Of a stretch of DNA of 64,000 nt, positions 37,258 through 51,531 are shown in pieces. A program made the translations under genes and the position numbers. The notes beneath the pieces are model-generated. The model worked only from the letters and a program-made list of their open reading frames with translations, had not been told where the DNA came from and ran no database searches. The stretch covers positions 3,596,001-3,660,000 of the forward strand of contig NZ_JAGTWO010000004.1 in assembly GCF_018842675.1 (NCBI RefSeq). The letters are read 5' to 3'. The number at the start of each line of letters is the position of its first letter. The first letter of the stretch is position 1. The DNA is from Candidatus Pantoea bituminis (GTDB taxonomy: Bacteria; Pseudomonadota; Gammaproteobacteria; Enterobacterales; Enterobacteriaceae).

Positions 37258-37421
37258 AAGTTTGATTTGCTTAAACAAGTTAAGCGGTGCTCATCTGTAA
37301 AACGTCATAATGAATTTCATTATGTGTTCACTCGTGAGGCTTGATATTTTTTACGTCCGGAGACGCTGATATCCATCCTGCGAGTGCCCACACAGATTGT
37401 CTGATAAATTGTTAAAGAGCA
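37258..37421 (-). promoter_or_regulatory. rrn leader with boxA
   Basis: The reverse complement of 37410-37421 reads TGCTCTTTAACA (boxA). It is near identical to the leader at 749-912. Confidence 0.85.
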
Positions 37422-37461
37422 GTGCGAACAGCGGCTTAGCCGGTCTGTCGCGAGGTGGCGT

Positions 37462-37489
37462 ATATTACGCTTCTCTCCTTCAGAGTCAA
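37462..37489 (-). promoter_or_regulatory. rrn P2 promoter
   Basis: -35 TTGACT (37484-37489) and -10 TAATAT (37462-37467) on the minus strand, 16 bases apart, with a GC-rich discriminator. The -10 differs from the TATTAT of the other rrn copy. Confidence 0.85.
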
Positions 37490-37581
37490 CCTCTTTTTCA
37501 GAAGTTTTTCTCCGGCGACGCAGTTTCCTGTGTCTCCTGAACCGCCATCCCGTTGCCGGTTTGCCGTGTCAGTGGAGGCGC

Positions 37582-37609
37582 ATTATAGGGAGTTCTTCCG
37601 GGCTGACAA
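37582..37609 (-). promoter_or_regulatory. rrn P1 promoter
   Basis: -35 TTGTCA (37604-37609) and -10 TATAAT (37582-37587) on the minus strand, 16 bases apart, followed by GCGCC. The A/T-rich tract at about 37612-37660 looks like an UP element. Confidence 0.87.
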
Positions 37610-37664
37610 GAGTTTATTTCAAATAAATTATCGTTCGATTTAATTTTCAACAAATCGTGTTTTT

Positions 37665-38200
37665 TTAACTCGTCTTGCCTGGTAAACGTGCAAATTCTTG
37701 GGCGAAATGCGTCACTTGTTGCCAGTCGGTGTATTCAACTTCTTTACTTGAATCAGTTTCGCCACCGGTCATTCGCATAATAAGCTGAATCATAATGCGA
37801 TCGAACCAGCGGTAACGCGGATAACGTAACGCGCCAGCAAACACAGCACAGCAATCTGGTTGCCAAGGAGACTGATTAAGAAACTTAGCGGTATACGCAT
37901 TTGTTTCAGGCGAGCGTTTCTCTGGTTTGCGCGCAGTTAGGTTTACGGAGAAGAAGCCACTGGAACGTTGCTGTAGCTCACGCTGATGGCGCTTAACAAA
38001 CTCTGCTACTGCCGGATGAAAATGCCCATAGCGAATTGAGGCCCCAATCAGCACGCGATCATACTGTGTCCATTCCACATTGGTCGTATCCAAAATATTC
38101 AGCACATCGCATGCCTGCTTCCCTTCCAGCTCTTTCGCTATAGAAGAAGCGATGAGTTGCGTTTGCCCATCACGGCTGGAAAAAGAATCAGTGCTTTCAT
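37665..38200 (-). CDS. hemG: Protoporphyrinogen oxidase (menaquinone-dependent), one-base frameshift
   Basis: Flavodoxin-like enzyme oxidising protoporphyrinogen IX, the penultimate haem step. The C-terminal 146 residues read intact ([40 protein letters not shown]). The true start at 38200 (MKALILF) is separated by a break at 38180-38184: five A (T on the coding strand) should be six, restoring [18 protein letters not shown]. The corrected length is 178 residues (E. coli 181). It is last in a yigZ-trkH-hemG arrangement and next to rrn, as beside E. coli rrnA. Confidence 0.93.
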
Positions 38201-38218
38201 TGTTAGTATCCTTATTTA

Positions 38219-39670
38219 TTACTCACGCCAGAAAGTTGGCGTAAACAGCACCAACAGCGTGAATACTTCGAGACGACCAAACAGCATCGTGGAGATCAAA
38301 ATCCATTTAGCCACATCATTCATTGAGGTGAAGTTATCTGCCACCACCCCCAAGCCCGGGCCTAGATTATTCAGCGTTGCGGCGACTGCCGCAAATGCTG
38401 AGAAGTCGTCTACGCCTGTGGCGATAATTGCTAGCATGCTGATCAGGAACACCAGCGCATACGCAGAAAAGAATCCCCAAACCGCTTCAAGAATACGTTC
38501 CGGCAACGCGCGGTTACCTAGCTTGATGGTATAAACCGCATTGGGATGGACGAGACGCTTCAATTCGCGATTGCCCTGCTTACACAGCAACAGGATACGA
38601 ATGACCTTTAACCCACCGCCCGTTGAGCCCGCACAGCCACCGATAAAAGCAGAGCAAAGCAGCAGCACCGGTAAAAACAGTGGCCACCGCGCAATGCTAT
38701 CAGTAGTAAAGCCAGCAGTTGTCGCCATAGAAACGACCTGAAAGAAAGCCTGGTTCAACGTTTGCCAGCCGCTGGCATAAACATTATGAAACCACAGCAC
38801 CAGCGTACAAATCATAACCAACGTGAGCTGCACACCAATAAACATGCGAAATTCAGGGTCACGCCAGTAAACACGTAAGTTGCGTCCACTTAGCAGTGAA
38901 AAGTGCAAACCATAATTACAGCCTGAGATCAGCAAAAATACCGCCACGATAGTGTTGATAGTTCCACTATTAAAGTAACCGAGGCTGGCATCATGAGTAG
39001 AAAAGCCGCCGATAGCGATGGTCGAAAAACTGTGGCCTATAGCATCAAATACGGGCATACCCGCCAGCCAAAGCGCGATTGCGCAGGCAATAGTTAATAA
39101 CACATAGATTAACCACAACGTTTTGGCCGTTTCAGCGATACGTGGCCGCATTTTGTTATCTTTCAGCGGACCGGGCATTTCAGCACGATATAACTGCATT
39201 CCGCCCACGCCCAAAATAGGCAGAATCGCCACGGCTAAAACAATGATTCCCATCCCGCCAAGCCATTGCAGCATTTGGCGATAGAAGAGAATCGCTTTAG
39301 GAAGAGAATCTAATCCCACCAGCGTGGTTGCGCCGGTAGTGGTCAATCCAGAGAAGGATTCAAAGAACGCATCAGTAATAGAAAGATGGGGTTGCTCGGC
39401 AAAAATGAACGGCATCGCACCCACGCTGCCCAGCACTGTCCAAAACAGCACCACAATTAGAAACCCTTCGCGCGGTTTTAGCTCGGTCTTCTGTTTGCGG
39501 TTTGGCCACCACAGCAGTGAACCAATAACTAATGCCATCATAAACGTCTGACTAAAAGCACGACCGGCACCGTCGCGATAGATCAGCGCGACCAAACCTG
39601 GCAAGATCATCGTGACCGAAAAGAGGATCACCAGCAGACCGACAATGCGGGTAATGGCGCGAAAATGCAT
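38219..39670 (-). CDS. trkH: Trk potassium uptake membrane subunit
   Basis: Potassium-translocating subunit of the Trk system in the inner membrane. It has 483 residues, the E. coli length, with about ten transmembrane helices. The four selectivity-filter repeats are visible: [30 protein letters not shown] and [23 protein letters not shown] follows the third. Needs TrkA, which is not in the window. It is 18 bases ahead of hemG and likely co-transcribed with it. Confidence 0.98.
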   Translation of the reverse strand: MHFRAITRIVGLLVILFSVTMILPGLVALIYRDGAGRAFSQTFMMALVIGSLLWWPNRKQKTELKPREGFLIVVLFWTVLGSVGAMPFIFAEQPHLSITDAFFESFSGLTTTGATTLVGLDSLPKAILFYRQMLQWLGGMGIIVLAVAILPILGVGGMQLYRAEMPGPLKDNKMRPRIAETAKTLWLIYVLLTIACAIALWLAGMPVFDAIGHSFSTIAIGGFSTHDASLGYFNSGTINTIVAVFLLISGCNYGLHFSLLSGRNLRVYWRDPEFRMFIGVQLTLVMICTLVLWFHNVYASGWQTLNQAFFQVVSMATTAGFTTDSIARWPLFLPVLLLCSAFIGGCAGSTGGGLKVIRILLLCKQGNRELKRLVHPNAVYTIKLGNRALPERILEAVWGFFSAYALVFLISMLAIIATGVDDFSAFAAVAATLNNLGPGLGVVADNFTSMNDVAKWILISTMLFGRLEVFTLLVLFTPTFWRE

Positions 39671-39702
39671 TCAGCCGTTCCTTTAAAAAGAGAGTAAACA
39701 GA

Positions 39703-40320
39703 TCAAGGTGTGAGCGAGAAAAGCGTCAACGCGCCTCGACTAAAGTCTGACAGATTTTGTCTGAATCCATCAATTTGTCCATAAGGTAAGGCCAGCGTCA
39801 GGGAAATGCGATCTTGATAATGACTCTCTGCGATCTTGCCCTCAAAGCGAAGCAACAGACGTTCAATATCACTGAGTTGTGCGTAATCACACTGAAGCGA
39901 AAAGAGTTTCATTGGCACCTTTAGGGTGCGCGTCAGCTGTTTCAAACCTTGCTGTACGCCGCCGCCATAGGCTTTTACTAATCCACCAGTACCCAACATA
40001 ATGCCGCCGTAATAGCGCACCACGACGGCAGTAATTTCACCGATGTTTGCACCCATCAGCTGTGCCAGCATCGGTTTACCCGCCGTTCCGGAAGGCTCGC
40101 CATCATCGGAGAAACCCAGCTGCTGCGAGTCACTGGGAGCACCAGCAACCCAAGCCCAACAATGATGACGCGCACCGGGATGTTCATTTCTGACCTGCTG
40201 AACAAAGGCACGTGCCGCTTCTACCCCGTCGGTATGAGCTAACAGAGTAATAAAGCGGCTTTTTTTAATCGTCTCCTCACTGACGCTTAACGCGTCAGCG
40301 GGAATGTCGAAGGCGTTCAT
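39703..40320 (-). CDS. yigZ: IMPACT family protein YigZ
   Basis: Conserved protein of the UPF0029/IMPACT family, 205 residues. Its N-terminal domain contains KKSRFITLLAHTDGVEAAR, HHCWAWVAG and FSDDGEPSGTAGKPML, typical of the family; the C-terminal ~65 residues form an EF-G domain V-like part. Cellular role is not settled. The start codon overlaps the pepQ stop by one base (TGATG), so the genes are coupled. Confidence 0.95.
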   Translation of the reverse strand: MNAFDIPADALSVSEETIKKSRFITLLAHTDGVEAARAFVQQVRNEHPGARHHCWAWVAGAPSDSQQLGFSDDGEPSGTAGKPMLAQLMGANIGEITAVVVRYYGGIMLGTGGLVKAYGGGVQQGLKQLTRTLKVPMKLFSLQCDYAQLSDIERLLLRFEGKIAESHYQDRISLTLALPYGQIDGFRQNLSDFSRGALTLFSLTP

Positions 40321-41651
40321 CAGGCAAGATTCAAATCGCGCGTCATGTTTTCAATACGATTGGCATGAATCACTACATTATCTTCGATGCGCACGCCCCC
40401 AAACGGCTTCAGCGCATCAATGGTTTGCCAGTTAATGTGCTGGCTAAACTTACCGGCACGCAACGAAGCAAGCAGAGAGTCAATGATATAGAAACCCGGC
40501 TCAATAGTGATCACCATGCCCGGCTCCAGCACGCGAGTACAACGGAGATAAGGATATTGCGAAGGTGCTGCAAGATGAGTGCCGTGATCATCCTGCATAA
40601 AACCAGCCACATCATGCACCTGTAATCCCAGCGGATGGCCCAAGCCGTGCGGCATAAATGGCCCAGTAATATCTTCAGCCACCAGCGCTTCTTCACTGAG
40701 CCCCTGAACTAAATCGAACTTCAGCAGCAGTTTGGCAATACGCTGGTGCATTTGCAGATGGTAGTCGGTATAACGCACACCTGCTTTCAAAGTAGCAATC
40801 AGCGCCAGTTCTTCTGCATTCATCGCTTCTACTAAGCTGGCATAGAGCGATCCGCTTTGCGCTGCATAGCTACGGGTTAGATCAGCAGCGTAACCAAGAT
40901 ATTCAGCGCCAGCATCAATCAGAAAGCTGTGGCGTTTCGCCGGTGGTTGATGATCCAACTTGGTGTAATGCAACACCGCAGCATGTTCATTTAAGGCGAT
41001 AATATTACCGTAAGGCACATCGGTATCGCGATGGCCCGTTGCCGTCAGGTAAGACTGATTGATGTCAAACTCGCTGAGACCAGCAGAAAAGGCTTCTTTT
41101 GCCGCACGATGCCCCGCAATCGCCACTTTTTGCGCCTGACGCATGCAGGCCAACTCATATTCGGTTTTGATGCTGCGATGATAATGCAGGAAATCGATCA
41201 CCGCTTTAGGGTTCACATTGCCCGAAGAAATACCCAACTGTCCAGCTCGCTCAATAACCGGGCCGATATACGCAACGTTATCGCGCTGCGCGGGCAGCAG
41301 TTGTCCAATCTCATCCGCTTTTTTCAGACCAATAACTTCAACGTCATCAGTCCAAAAACTGTTCGGCAGCGGCTCGACGTTGTGCCAGTAATCAACCGGA
41401 GAATAAAACCAGAGCTTGGGTTTATTTACGCCATCAATCCAAAGCCAACAGTTAGGAACTTGAGTGACAGGAACCCAGGCTTTGAACTGTGGATTCACTT
41501 TGAAGGGATAACTGTGATCATCCAGAAATACCGTCAGCAATTCGCCGGAGTGAATCAGCATTGCATCAAGCTTATTGTGCGCCAGCACCTGCTGTGCCCG
41601 TTTTTGCAACGTAGCGATATGCGCGTGATACAGGGTTTTCAGTGAATCCAT
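40320..41651 (-). CDS. pepQ: Xaa-Pro dipeptidase
   Basis: Cytosolic metallopeptidase that cleaves X-Pro dipeptides. It has 443 residues, the E. coli length. The C-terminal pita-bread domain carries metal ligands in [34 protein letters not shown] and EPGFYI. The open frame extends 111 codons upstream, but [16 protein letters not shown] at 41651 is the conserved N-terminus. It is divergent from fadB. Confidence 0.96.
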   Translation of the reverse strand: MDSLKTLYHAHIATLQKRAQQVLAHNKLDAMLIHSGELLTVFLDDHSYPFKVNPQFKAWVPVTQVPNCWLWIDGVNKPKLWFYSPVDYWHNVEPLPNSFWTDDVEVIGLKKADEIGQLLPAQRDNVAYIGPVIERAGQLGISSGNVNPKAVIDFLHYHRSIKTEYELACMRQAQKVAIAGHRAAKEAFSAGLSEFDINQSYLTATGHRDTDVPYGNIIALNEHAAVLHYTKLDHQPPAKRHSFLIDAGAEYLGYAADLTRSYAAQSGSLYASLVEAMNAEELALIATLKAGVRYTDYHLQMHQRIAKLLLKFDLVQGLSEEALVAEDITGPFMPHGLGHPLGLQVHDVAGFMQDDHGTHLAAPSQYPYLRCTRVLEPGMVITIEPGFYIIDSLLASLRAGKFSQHINWQTIDALKPFGGVRIEDNVVIHANRIENMTRDLNLA

Positions 41652-41793
41652 GGCCGTTTCTCCAGAGTCGCGAAATCGCCGCAGTTTAGCACAGCCGCAA
41701 AGTGGATGCCGTGTTCCGGGAGGTTGTGATCTTGTTAGCAAATACCTGAAGAGCCGTTTGCAAAAAATTAACATCACTCCCACACTCACGATC

Positions 41794-41810
41794 ATCTGGT
41801 ATGACCAGAT
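41794..41810. promoter_or_regulatory. FadR operator of fadBA
   Basis: ATCTGGTATGACCAGAT is a near-perfect palindrome and almost identical to the E. coli fadB FadR site. It lies 27 bases before the fadB start, so FadR bound here would block transcription until long-chain acyl-CoA is present. Confidence 0.9.
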
Positions 41811-41837
41811 CACCTTTCGTGGTTTCAGGAGACGCAC

Positions 41838-45194
<3,357 letters not shown>

Positions 45195-45222
45195 TACGTT
45201 GAGTCTCAACCTGGCTGTTTTT

Positions 45223-45248
45223 ACCCGCCTGTCAGAGGCGGGTTTTTT
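45223..45248. terminator. fadBA / fre bidirectional terminator
   Basis: ACCCGCCT-GTC-AGGCGGGT with TTTTTT on one side and AAAAA-equivalent on the other, between convergent fadA and fre. Confidence 0.9.
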
Positions 45249-45266
45249 CTGTTTGCCAATGCGTTA

Positions 45267-45968
45267 TCAAATGAAGGCGAAAGCATCACCGTACATTTGT
45301 GCTTCAACCGCGCCGCGTTCGGCACAGAAGCGATCGCGGGCAATTTTCGCCATCTCAAAACGGCCGGCAATATAAATTTCATGCTCGCTCAGCGTACTGA
45401 AATCCTGCATTACTGCGGTAAGCACCGTGCCGGATCGACCTTGCCAGCCCTGTTCTGGCTGTTCAACGACCGGGATCACTTTGAGATTAGGATGCTTAAC
45501 TGACAGCGCATTGAGCTCTTCCAAATCGTACAAGTGTTTCAACTCACGGCCGCCCCAGTAAATGGCAATATCGCGGTTCGGCTGCTGCGCCAGTGCGGTA
45601 AGCAGAATAGAACGCGCATAAGAGAAGCCTGTTCCACCTGCGATCAAAATTACCGGCTTAGTGCTCTCTTCACGCAGCCAGGCATCACCATGCGGAATAT
45701 CCACAGTAATTTGGCGATCGTCACGAATACGATCCATCACGGCCATTGCATACAGGTTCAGGTCGGAAGCCCCGATATGCAGCTCAATAATTTCTTTTTC
45801 CATCGGCGTCGATGCCAGCGAAAACGGGCGCTTATCGCGTTCGTCCATCACCACCATCAAATACTGTCCCGCGCGAAAATTAAAATCCGCTTCTGGAATC
45901 AGACGAACGCGATACACCGTGTCGGTAATCGCTTCAACTGAAGTTACTTTACAGCTTAACGTTGTCAT
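45267..45968 (-). CDS. fre: NAD(P)H-flavin reductase
   Basis: Reduces free flavins with NAD(P)H. The reduced FMN can feed UbiX/UbiD prenyl-FMN chemistry and iron reduction. It has 233 residues from [20 protein letters not shown], the E. coli start and length; 13 extra upstream codons are rejected. The flavin-binding motif RPFSLAS and NAD-binding [10 protein letters not shown] are present. It lies about 40 bases after ubiD in the same direction, the usual ubiD-fre order. Confidence 0.96.
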   Translation of the reverse strand: MTTLSCKVTSVEAITDTVYRVRLIPEADFNFRAGQYLMVVMDERDKRPFSLASTPMEKEIIELHIGASDLNLYAMAVMDRIRDDRQITVDIPHGDAWLREESTKPVILIAGGTGFSYARSILLTALAQQPNRDIAIYWGGRELKHLYDLEELNALSVKHPNLKVIPVVEQPEQGWQGRSGTVLTAVMQDFSTLSEHEIYIAGRFEMAKIARDRFCAERGAVEAQMYGDAFAFI

Positions 45969-46009
45969 GCGTTCCCTCTGTCGGGTCGTCTTTATGGTTG
46001 TGCTCACCG

Positions 46010-47494
46010 TCAGCGTTGTGGCGGCTGATCGAAAATACCTAACTCATCCCAGATGGCGTCAATGCGCGCCGTGACCGCAGGATCTTTCTCAATGGGCGTT
46101 CCCCATTCACGCTGCGTTTCACCCGGCCATTTGTTGGTCGCATCAAGTCCCATTTTCGATCCCAAACCGGAAACCGGTGAGGCGAAATCGAGGTAATCGA
46201 TCGGCGTATTCTCAACTAATACCGTATCACGCGCGGGGTCCATACGAGTTGTAATCGCCCAAATCACATCGTTCCAGTCACGCGCATTAACGTCGTCGTC
46301 ACACACAATAACAAATTTGGTGTACATGAACTGCCGTAGGAATGACCAGACGCCAAACATTACCCGTTTAGCATGTCCCGCGTACTGTTTTTTGATCGTG
46401 ACTACTGCCAGGCGATATGAGCAGCCTTCAGGCGGTAAATAGAAATCAACAATCTCCGGGAACTGCTTGATAAGGATCGGTACCAGCACTTCATTCAACG
46501 CCACACCTAAAACCGCAGGTTCATCTGGTGGGCGTCCGGTATAGGTTGAATGATAGATCGCTTGATGACGCTGCGTTATATGCGTCACGGTAAATACCGG
46601 GAAACTGTCTACTTCATTGTAGTAGCCAGTGTGGTCGCCGTAAGGGCCTTCGGGTGCCATGTCGCCAGGTTCGATATAGCCCTCCAAGACGATTTCCGCG
46701 CTGGCCGGAACTTCAAGATCGTTGGAGAGGCATTTCACGACTTCGGTCTTATTGCCACGAAGTAAGCCGGCAAAAGCATATTCAGACAACGTATCTGGCA
46801 CCGGTGTCACTGCACCAAGGATGGTAGCAGGATCCGCACCCAGCGCGACAGAAACAGGAAAGCGCTCACCCGGATGCGCTTTGCTCCACTCCTGAAAGTC
46901 GAGTGCGCCACCGCGATGCGAAAGCCAGCGCATGATCAACCGATTTTTGCCGATGACCTGCTGGCGATAAATGCCCAGATTTTGACGCTCTTTATGGGGA
47001 CCACGCGTCACGGTTAACCCCCAGGTAATAAGCGGCGCGGCATCACCAGGCCAACATTTCATTACCGGGATACGCGATAAATCCACTTCATCACCGCTGA
47101 ACACCACTTCCTGACAAGGCGCATTGCGCAGACGTTTAGTCGGCATGTTCAGCACTTGTTTGAACTGCGGCATCTTGTCGAACAGATCGCGGAACCCTTT
47201 AGGCGGCTCAGGTTCTTTTAAAAATGCCAGCAATTTGCCAACTTCACGCAGGGCGCTCACCTCTTCCTGTCCCATGCCCATCGCCACACGTTTTGGTGTG
47301 CCAAACAGGTTGCACAGTACCGGCATGTCATACCCTTTTGGGTTTTCAAACAACAATGCAGGCCCGCCAGCACGTAAGGTACGGTCGGCAACCTCCGTCA
47401 TTTCCAGTATGGGATCGATCTCTTGGGTGATGCGCTTTAATTCACCACGCTGCTCTAACAGCGCGAGGAAGTCTCTTAAATCATGATATTTCAT
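46010..47494 (-). CDS. ubiD: 4-hydroxy-3-polyprenylbenzoate decarboxylase
   Basis: Prenyl-FMN dependent decarboxylase of ubiquinone synthesis. It has 494 residues (E. coli 497). [21 protein letters not shown] is the conserved start. [17 protein letters not shown] and [12 protein letters not shown] contain cofactor and metal ligands, with the catalytic Glu in the latter region (family knowledge). Intact, followed by fre. Confidence 0.97.
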   Translation of the reverse strand: MKYHDLRDFLALLEQRGELKRITQEIDPILEMTEVADRTLRAGGPALLFENPKGYDMPVLCNLFGTPKRVAMGMGQEEVSALREVGKLLAFLKEPEPPKGFRDLFDKMPQFKQVLNMPTKRLRNAPCQEVVFSGDEVDLSRIPVMKCWPGDAAPLITWGLTVTRGPHKERQNLGIYRQQVIGKNRLIMRWLSHRGGALDFQEWSKAHPGERFPVSVALGADPATILGAVTPVPDTLSEYAFAGLLRGNKTEVVKCLSNDLEVPASAEIVLEGYIEPGDMAPEGPYGDHTGYYNEVDSFPVFTVTHITQRHQAIYHSTYTGRPPDEPAVLGVALNEVLVPILIKQFPEIVDFYLPPEGCSYRLAVVTIKKQYAGHAKRVMFGVWSFLRQFMYTKFVIVCDDDVNARDWNDVIWAITTRMDPARDTVLVENTPIDYLDFASPVSGLGSKMGLDATNKWPGETQREWGTPIEKDPAVTARIDAIWDELGIFDQPPQR

Positions 47495-47574
47495 GCGGCT
47501 TTAGCTTTCCGGCCAGAGTGAAGCGGCCATTATAAGGCCGAATATCTTGGTATGTTGAGGTTTATGCGACAACC

Positions 47575-48300
47575 TTAATCGCAGCGAAAAGGAACCAGCG
47601 ATTGCAATGCGCTGACATCGTAACAACGCTGAATCGGCTGGTTGTGACGGAACAGTTTAAAATCTTCATCACGCACGCTGAAGTAATTGAGACGATCTTC
47701 GCTGACGTGCAGAAAACTGCCTTCACGCAGCGCTATCACGGATTCATCAGGATTAACGGCGCAGAACTCTGCCAGCCGCTCATCGCGCGTTTCACCCATG
47801 TGACCGCTGACGTGGGCGTCAATATAATGAGGATTGATTTGAACCGGGAACAAACCTAGCGCAGGCAACACCACAGTGCTGCGAACTGGCATGTCATTGG
47901 TGGTGCGGATCGACGGTGTCGCCACGTTACAACCCGCGCTCCAACCGACGTAAGGCACGTTACGCTCACGGACTGCGCGCTGAATCGGCACAACCAGCCC
48001 TTTTTCATGCAGCATCTGATTCAAAAACCAGGTGTTTCCACCACTGACCAGAATCAGTTCTGCCTGTTCAATCGCCTCAACAGCGGATGAGAAATCCTGG
48101 ATAGAGCGCACTGAAATTCCCAGCGAAACGCTAAGATCGACGGCACGCTGTTGCTGGTCGCCGCGAATAATCGCATAGGGAATAAGCACAGCAGAAGTGA
48201 TGCCGCGCTGGGCAATCATCGCGTGCAGCTGAGGCTGCGCATAACCCAACAGCGGTGCATCATCCGCTAACTTGCCATTGCTCAACAGAAACAGTTCCAT
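47575..48300 (-). CDS. pepE: Peptidase E (alpha-aspartyl dipeptidase)
   Basis: S51-family serine peptidase cleaving Asp-X dipeptides. It has 241 residues. The nucleophile is Ser121 in GWSAGCN, with SGGNTWFL and IRTTNDMPV also typical; the QINPHYIDA segment supplies the His. In E. coli pepE is elsewhere; here it lies between ubiD and rfaH, divergent from rfaH. Its divergence from E. coli PepE (extra C-terminal length, different N-terminal loop) suggests a distinct subfamily member. The function assignment rests on motifs. Confidence 0.88.
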   Translation of the reverse strand: MELFLLSNGKLADDAPLLGYAQPQLHAMIAQRGITSAVLIPYAIIRGDQQQRAVDLSVSLGISVRSIQDFSSAVEAIEQAELILVSGGNTWFLNQMLHEKGLVVPIQRAVRERNVPYVGWSAGCNVATPSIRTTNDMPVRSTVVLPALGLFPVQINPHYIDAHVSGHMGETRDERLAEFCAVNPDESVIALREGSFLHVSEDRLNYFSVRDEDFKLFRHNQPIQRCYDVSALQSLVPFRCD

Positions 48301-48508
48301 CAGGTGATCCTTTTCGCATAGGTAATGGGCATCGAGTCTGATACAGAGGATAGCGGGACGTCAATTTCCAATCCGCTTTTCTGAAGCCATTCCGCATGTT
48401 AAGAAAAGTCTCAGTTTATTTTAGCGTCTCACCCCTTTCAGCGTTTCGATGCGCTATAACTCTGGCAGCAGGTTTGGTATTCTTAGCGTCCATTCGATGG
48501 GAGCAGTT

Positions 48509-48997
48509 ATGGAATCCTGGTACTTACTTTATTGCAAACGTGGACAGCTCTTGCGCGCTAAGGAACACCTGGAGCGGCAAGAAGTCAATTGCCTCAGCCC
48601 GATGATCGCGCTGGAAAAAATTGTGCGCGGCAAACGCACTACAGTAAGTGAACCGCTGTTCCCTAACTATCTGTTTATCGAATTTGATCCAGAAGCCATT
48701 CATACTACGACCATTAGCAGCACACGCGGCGTCAGCCACTTTGTGCGTTTTGGCACAACACCCGCAACCGTCCCCTCTGCTGTTATCGAAGCGCTGCAAA
48801 CCGATGCACCGCAAATTTTGCTCGACCCAGAGACGCCGCAAATCGGTGACGAAGTCATCATCATCGAAGGCACTTTTGAAGGTCTGCGCGCTATTTTTGC
48901 GGAACCAGATGGAGAAACGCGTTCTATATTGCTGCTAAACCTGCTCAACAAGCAGGTCATGCGTAGCGTAGATAACAAGCAGTTTCGCAAGGCTTAA
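48509..48997 (+). CDS. rfaH: Transcription antitermination protein RfaH
   Basis: NusG paralogue recruited by ops elements to long LPS, capsule and related operons. It has 162 residues. The N-terminal NGN domain has [20 protein letters not shown] and [11 protein letters not shown], and the C-terminal KOW/refolding domain starts near residue 110 with [14 protein letters not shown]. The start MESWY is chosen over upstream codons because GGGAG precedes it. Converges on tatD, overlapping its last four bases. No ops element was seen in this window. Confidence 0.96.
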   Translation: MESWYLLYCKRGQLLRAKEHLERQEVNCLSPMIALEKIVRGKRTTVSEPLFPNYLFIEFDPEAIHTTTISSTRGVSHFVRFGTTPATVPSAVIEALQTDAPQILLDPETPQIGDEVIIIEGTFEGLRAIFAEPDGETRSILLLNLLNKQVMRSVDNKQFRKA

Positions 48998-49776
48998 AGC
49001 AGACGAAATAGCGTTCGCGCATTGCGATCGACGCGCGCAGTCAACGCCTTAACATCCTCTCCTCGCCAGGTAGCAACCTGTTGAACAATATGCGGTAAAA
49101 AGCAGGGCTCATTGCGACGGGAAGTCGGACGTGGCCGCATATCACGCGGCAACAAATAAGGCGAGTCGGTCTCCAGCAGCAGACGATCCGCTGGAATCAA
49201 CGGCAGCATCTCACGCAGTTCCAGTCCTCGACGCTCATCGCATACCCAACCAGTAATGCCTACCGACAAGCCTAAACTCAGGCAAGCCTCCAGTTCGTCA
49301 CGCGTGCCGGTAAAACAGTGCAACACCGCGCCGGGCAGTTTAGGCAACCAAGGCTCCAGTACCGCAACGAAGCGATCGTGCGCTTCACGGCAGTGCAGAA
49401 AAACCGGCATATTCAATTCCGCCGCTAAAGCCAACTGAGCATCAAAAGCATATTCCTGCTGTTGATGCGCCGATAAATTGCGATTGAAGTCGAGCCCGCA
49501 TTCACCAATCGCCACCACTTCGGGTTTTTCCGCCAAACGGCGTATTGAGCTGGCGATTTCAGCTGACCATTCGCTGGCATGATGCGGATGTACGCCTGCC
49601 GTAGACCAGCAGAAGTTTGGCTGGCCCGCCGCAAGCCGCTGCGCTTGCTGGCTTTCCAGCGCATTGGTGCCGGTAATCAGCATGCCGGTGACGCCCGCTT
49701 CGCGCGCGCGTTTAACCACCTTTTCCCGGTCGGAGGCGAATTGCGTGCTGGTCAGGTTTACACCGATATCAAACAT
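48994..49776 (-). CDS. tatD: TatD 3'-5' DNA/RNA exonuclease
   Basis: Magnesium-dependent nuclease in the TatD amidohydrolase-type barrel, involved in repair of oxidised DNA rather than in Tat export itself. It has 260 residues from [14 protein letters not shown]. Metal and catalytic motifs are [28 protein letters not shown] and [11 protein letters not shown]. The frame is open about 60 codons farther upstream through the tatC terminator; the chosen start follows GGGA. The end overlaps convergent rfaH. Confidence 0.94.
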   Translation of the reverse strand: MFDIGVNLTSTQFASDREKVVKRAREAGVTGMLITGTNALESQQAQRLAAGQPNFCWSTAGVHPHHASEWSAEIASSIRRLAEKPEVVAIGECGLDFNRNLSAHQQQEYAFDAQLALAAELNMPVFLHCREAHDRFVAVLEPWLPKLPGAVLHCFTGTRDELEACLSLGLSVGITGWVCDERRGLELREMLPLIPADRLLLETDSPYLLPRDMRPRPTSRRNEPCFLPHIVQQVATWRGEDVKALTARVDRNARTLFRLL

Positions 49777-49807
49777 ACTTTTTCCCATTTGTAAGAGAGA
49801 TATAAAC

Positions 49808-49830
49808 AAAAACCGCCCAGAAGGCGGTTT
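49808..49830 (-). terminator. tatABC terminator
   Basis: AACCGCC-TTCT-GGCGGTTTTT stem with a T run on the minus strand, between tatC and tatD. Confidence 0.8.
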
Positions 49831-49876
49831 GGATTCAACTTTATCCCGCCGATGCGGGGCGCTCTTAATAGAGACA

Positions 49877-50635
49877 TCAGGATTCGGTGTTCTGTTCCTC
49901 ATCCTGCTCTCGGCGGCCTTTCCCCACATAGTAACGTGAGAAGAATACGCCGACTTCAAACAGGCAGTACATCGGAATAGCGAGCAAAGTTTGGGAAAAA
50001 ACGTCCGGCGGCGTCAGCAGCATGCCAACGACAAAGGCACCCACCAAAATATAAGGGCGTTTTTTTCTTAAATCATCTGGATTAGTGATACCAGTCCAGC
50101 AAAGCAGCACAATCGCTACCGGCACCTCAAACGCTACACCAAACGCCATAAATAACGTCATGACGAAATCGAGATAGTTGGTGATATCGGTCGCGATGGT
50201 AACGCCCTGCGGTGCCGTTTTGGCAAAAAAGCCAAAGGCCAGCGGAAACACAATGAAGTAGGCAAAAGCTACACCGACATAAAACAGCAGCGTACTGGAG
50301 AACAGCAGCGGCATGACCAGCTTGCGTTCATGACGATATAACGCTGGCGCTATAAAGGCCCAAACCTGATACAGAATCACCGGCACTGCGAAAAATACCG
50401 ACACAATAATAGTCAGCTTTATCGGAGTAAAAAACGGTGATGCGACATCCGTTGCGATCATGCTAGCGCCGGCCGGCATCTGACTAATCAGCGGCGAGGC
50501 AACCAGATGATAGATATCGTTAGCAAAGTAAATCAGCGCCAGGAAGATCACCAAAACGGCGATGATACAGTTCAGCAGGCGCTTGCGCAGCTCAATCAGA
50601 TGGCTGATGAGCGGTTGGGTATCTTCAACGGCCAT
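49877..50635 (-). CDS. tatC: Sec-independent translocase subunit TatC
   Basis: Polytopic receptor for twin-arginine signal peptides. It has 252 residues and six transmembrane helices. [23 protein letters not shown] is the conserved N-terminus, and [23 protein letters not shown] is split between helix and periplasmic loop. The start is coupled to the tatB stop by a one-base overlap. Third gene of tatABC. Confidence 0.97.
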   Translation of the reverse strand: MAVEDTQPLISHLIELRKRLLNCIIAVLVIFLALIYFANDIYHLVASPLISQMPAGASMIATDVASPFFTPIKLTIIVSVFFAVPVILYQVWAFIAPALYRHERKLVMPLLFSSTLLFYVGVAFAYFIVFPLAFGFFAKTAPQGVTIATDITNYLDFVMTLFMAFGVAFEVPVAIVLLCWTGITNPDDLRKKRPYILVGAFVVGMLLTPPDVFSQTLLAIPMYCLFEVGVFFSRYYVGKGRREQDEEQNTES

Positions 50636-51162
50636 TATCGTTCATCACTTGCAGAAGAGGTTGTTGCTGTGCTGTGGGCTGTGGCTGACTTTTCAAGTTT
50701 CACCGCTGGCGTGGCTTCGACGCTACCGGGAGCCTGAGCAGGCGCGCTGGCCTGGCCTTCCGCTGTCGCCGGCGTCACAGGATGAGAAACCTGCGCTGAC
50801 TCGACAGGTTTCTGCTGCGGAGCATGAATGGTGTTCGCTTCGTCTTCCTCTTTTTCGATATCAATGCTCTGTTGATAGGAGCGCTTCATCGAATCCGCCG
50901 TTTTACGCAGCTCTTCCATTGAGTCTTTTAGCTCAGGCGAAAGCGTGCCGCGGCCCGCTTCTTCGACCTTCTTCAGGCTGTCTTGCAACTCTTGCAGTTT
51001 CAGCTCTTGCGCCAGCTCGTTTTGCACATTGGCTGCCAGCGAACGTATCGCCCTGATCCAGCCGACTACGGTTTTCACCGCAACCGGTAAACGTTGCGGG
51101 CCGAGAACGATCAGCCCGATAACGAACACCAATACCAGTTCACTAAAACCAATATCGAACAC
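50635..51162 (-). CDS. tatB: Sec-independent translocase subunit TatB
   Basis: Receptor partner of TatC. It has 175 residues: one N-terminal membrane helix ([20 protein letters not shown]), an amphipathic helix, and a long charged, low-complexity C-terminal tail rich in Ala, Ser and Thr. Three bases after tatA. Confidence 0.97.
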   Translation of the reverse strand: MFDIGFSELVLVFVIGLIVLGPQRLPVAVKTVVGWIRAIRSLAANVQNELAQELKLQELQDSLKKVEEAGRGTLSPELKDSMEELRKTADSMKRSYQQSIDIEKEEDEANTIHAPQQKPVESAQVSHPVTPATAEGQASAPAQAPGSVEATPAVKLEKSATAHSTATTSSASDER

Positions 51163-51165
51163 GGT

Positions 51166-51420
51166 TTACACCTGCTTGTCGTTCTTGGCTTCTTCTTTGT
51201 TAGCCGAGGTTTGCTGTTTGTCCGCCAGCGTTTTGGCGTTGAAGTCAGCGTCCTGCTCGTTCGGGTGATCCTTTTTGTTGTCCTCATCACCCATGGCTTT
51301 TTTGAAGCCACGAATTGAGGAGCCCAAATCCGAACCCAGATTGCGTAATTTATTGGTACCGAAAAGAAGTACAACAATCACGGCAATAATTAACAATTGC
51401 CAAATACTGATACCGCCCAT
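51166..51420 (-). CDS. tatA: Sec-independent translocase subunit TatA
   Basis: Forms the oligomeric pore for folded proteins. It has 84 residues: [20 protein letters not shown] is the membrane helix, followed by the hinge [22 protein letters not shown]. First of tatABC. The 111-base gap to ubiB upstream may hold the tat promoter, not assigned. Confidence 0.97.
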   Translation of the reverse strand: MGGISIWQLLIIAVIVVLLFGTNKLRNLGSDLGSSIRGFKKAMGDEDNKKDHPNEQDADFNAKTLADKQQTSANKEEAKNDKQV

Positions 51421-51531
51421 GGGATAGCCTCTAATATTCTGTGAAAAACTGTTGAATAATGCACCACAGAGAGCCTGTATAAATTCAGGCCTGAGCCAGC
51501 GACATTACCGCGTTTTGTGCTGGAGTGACAA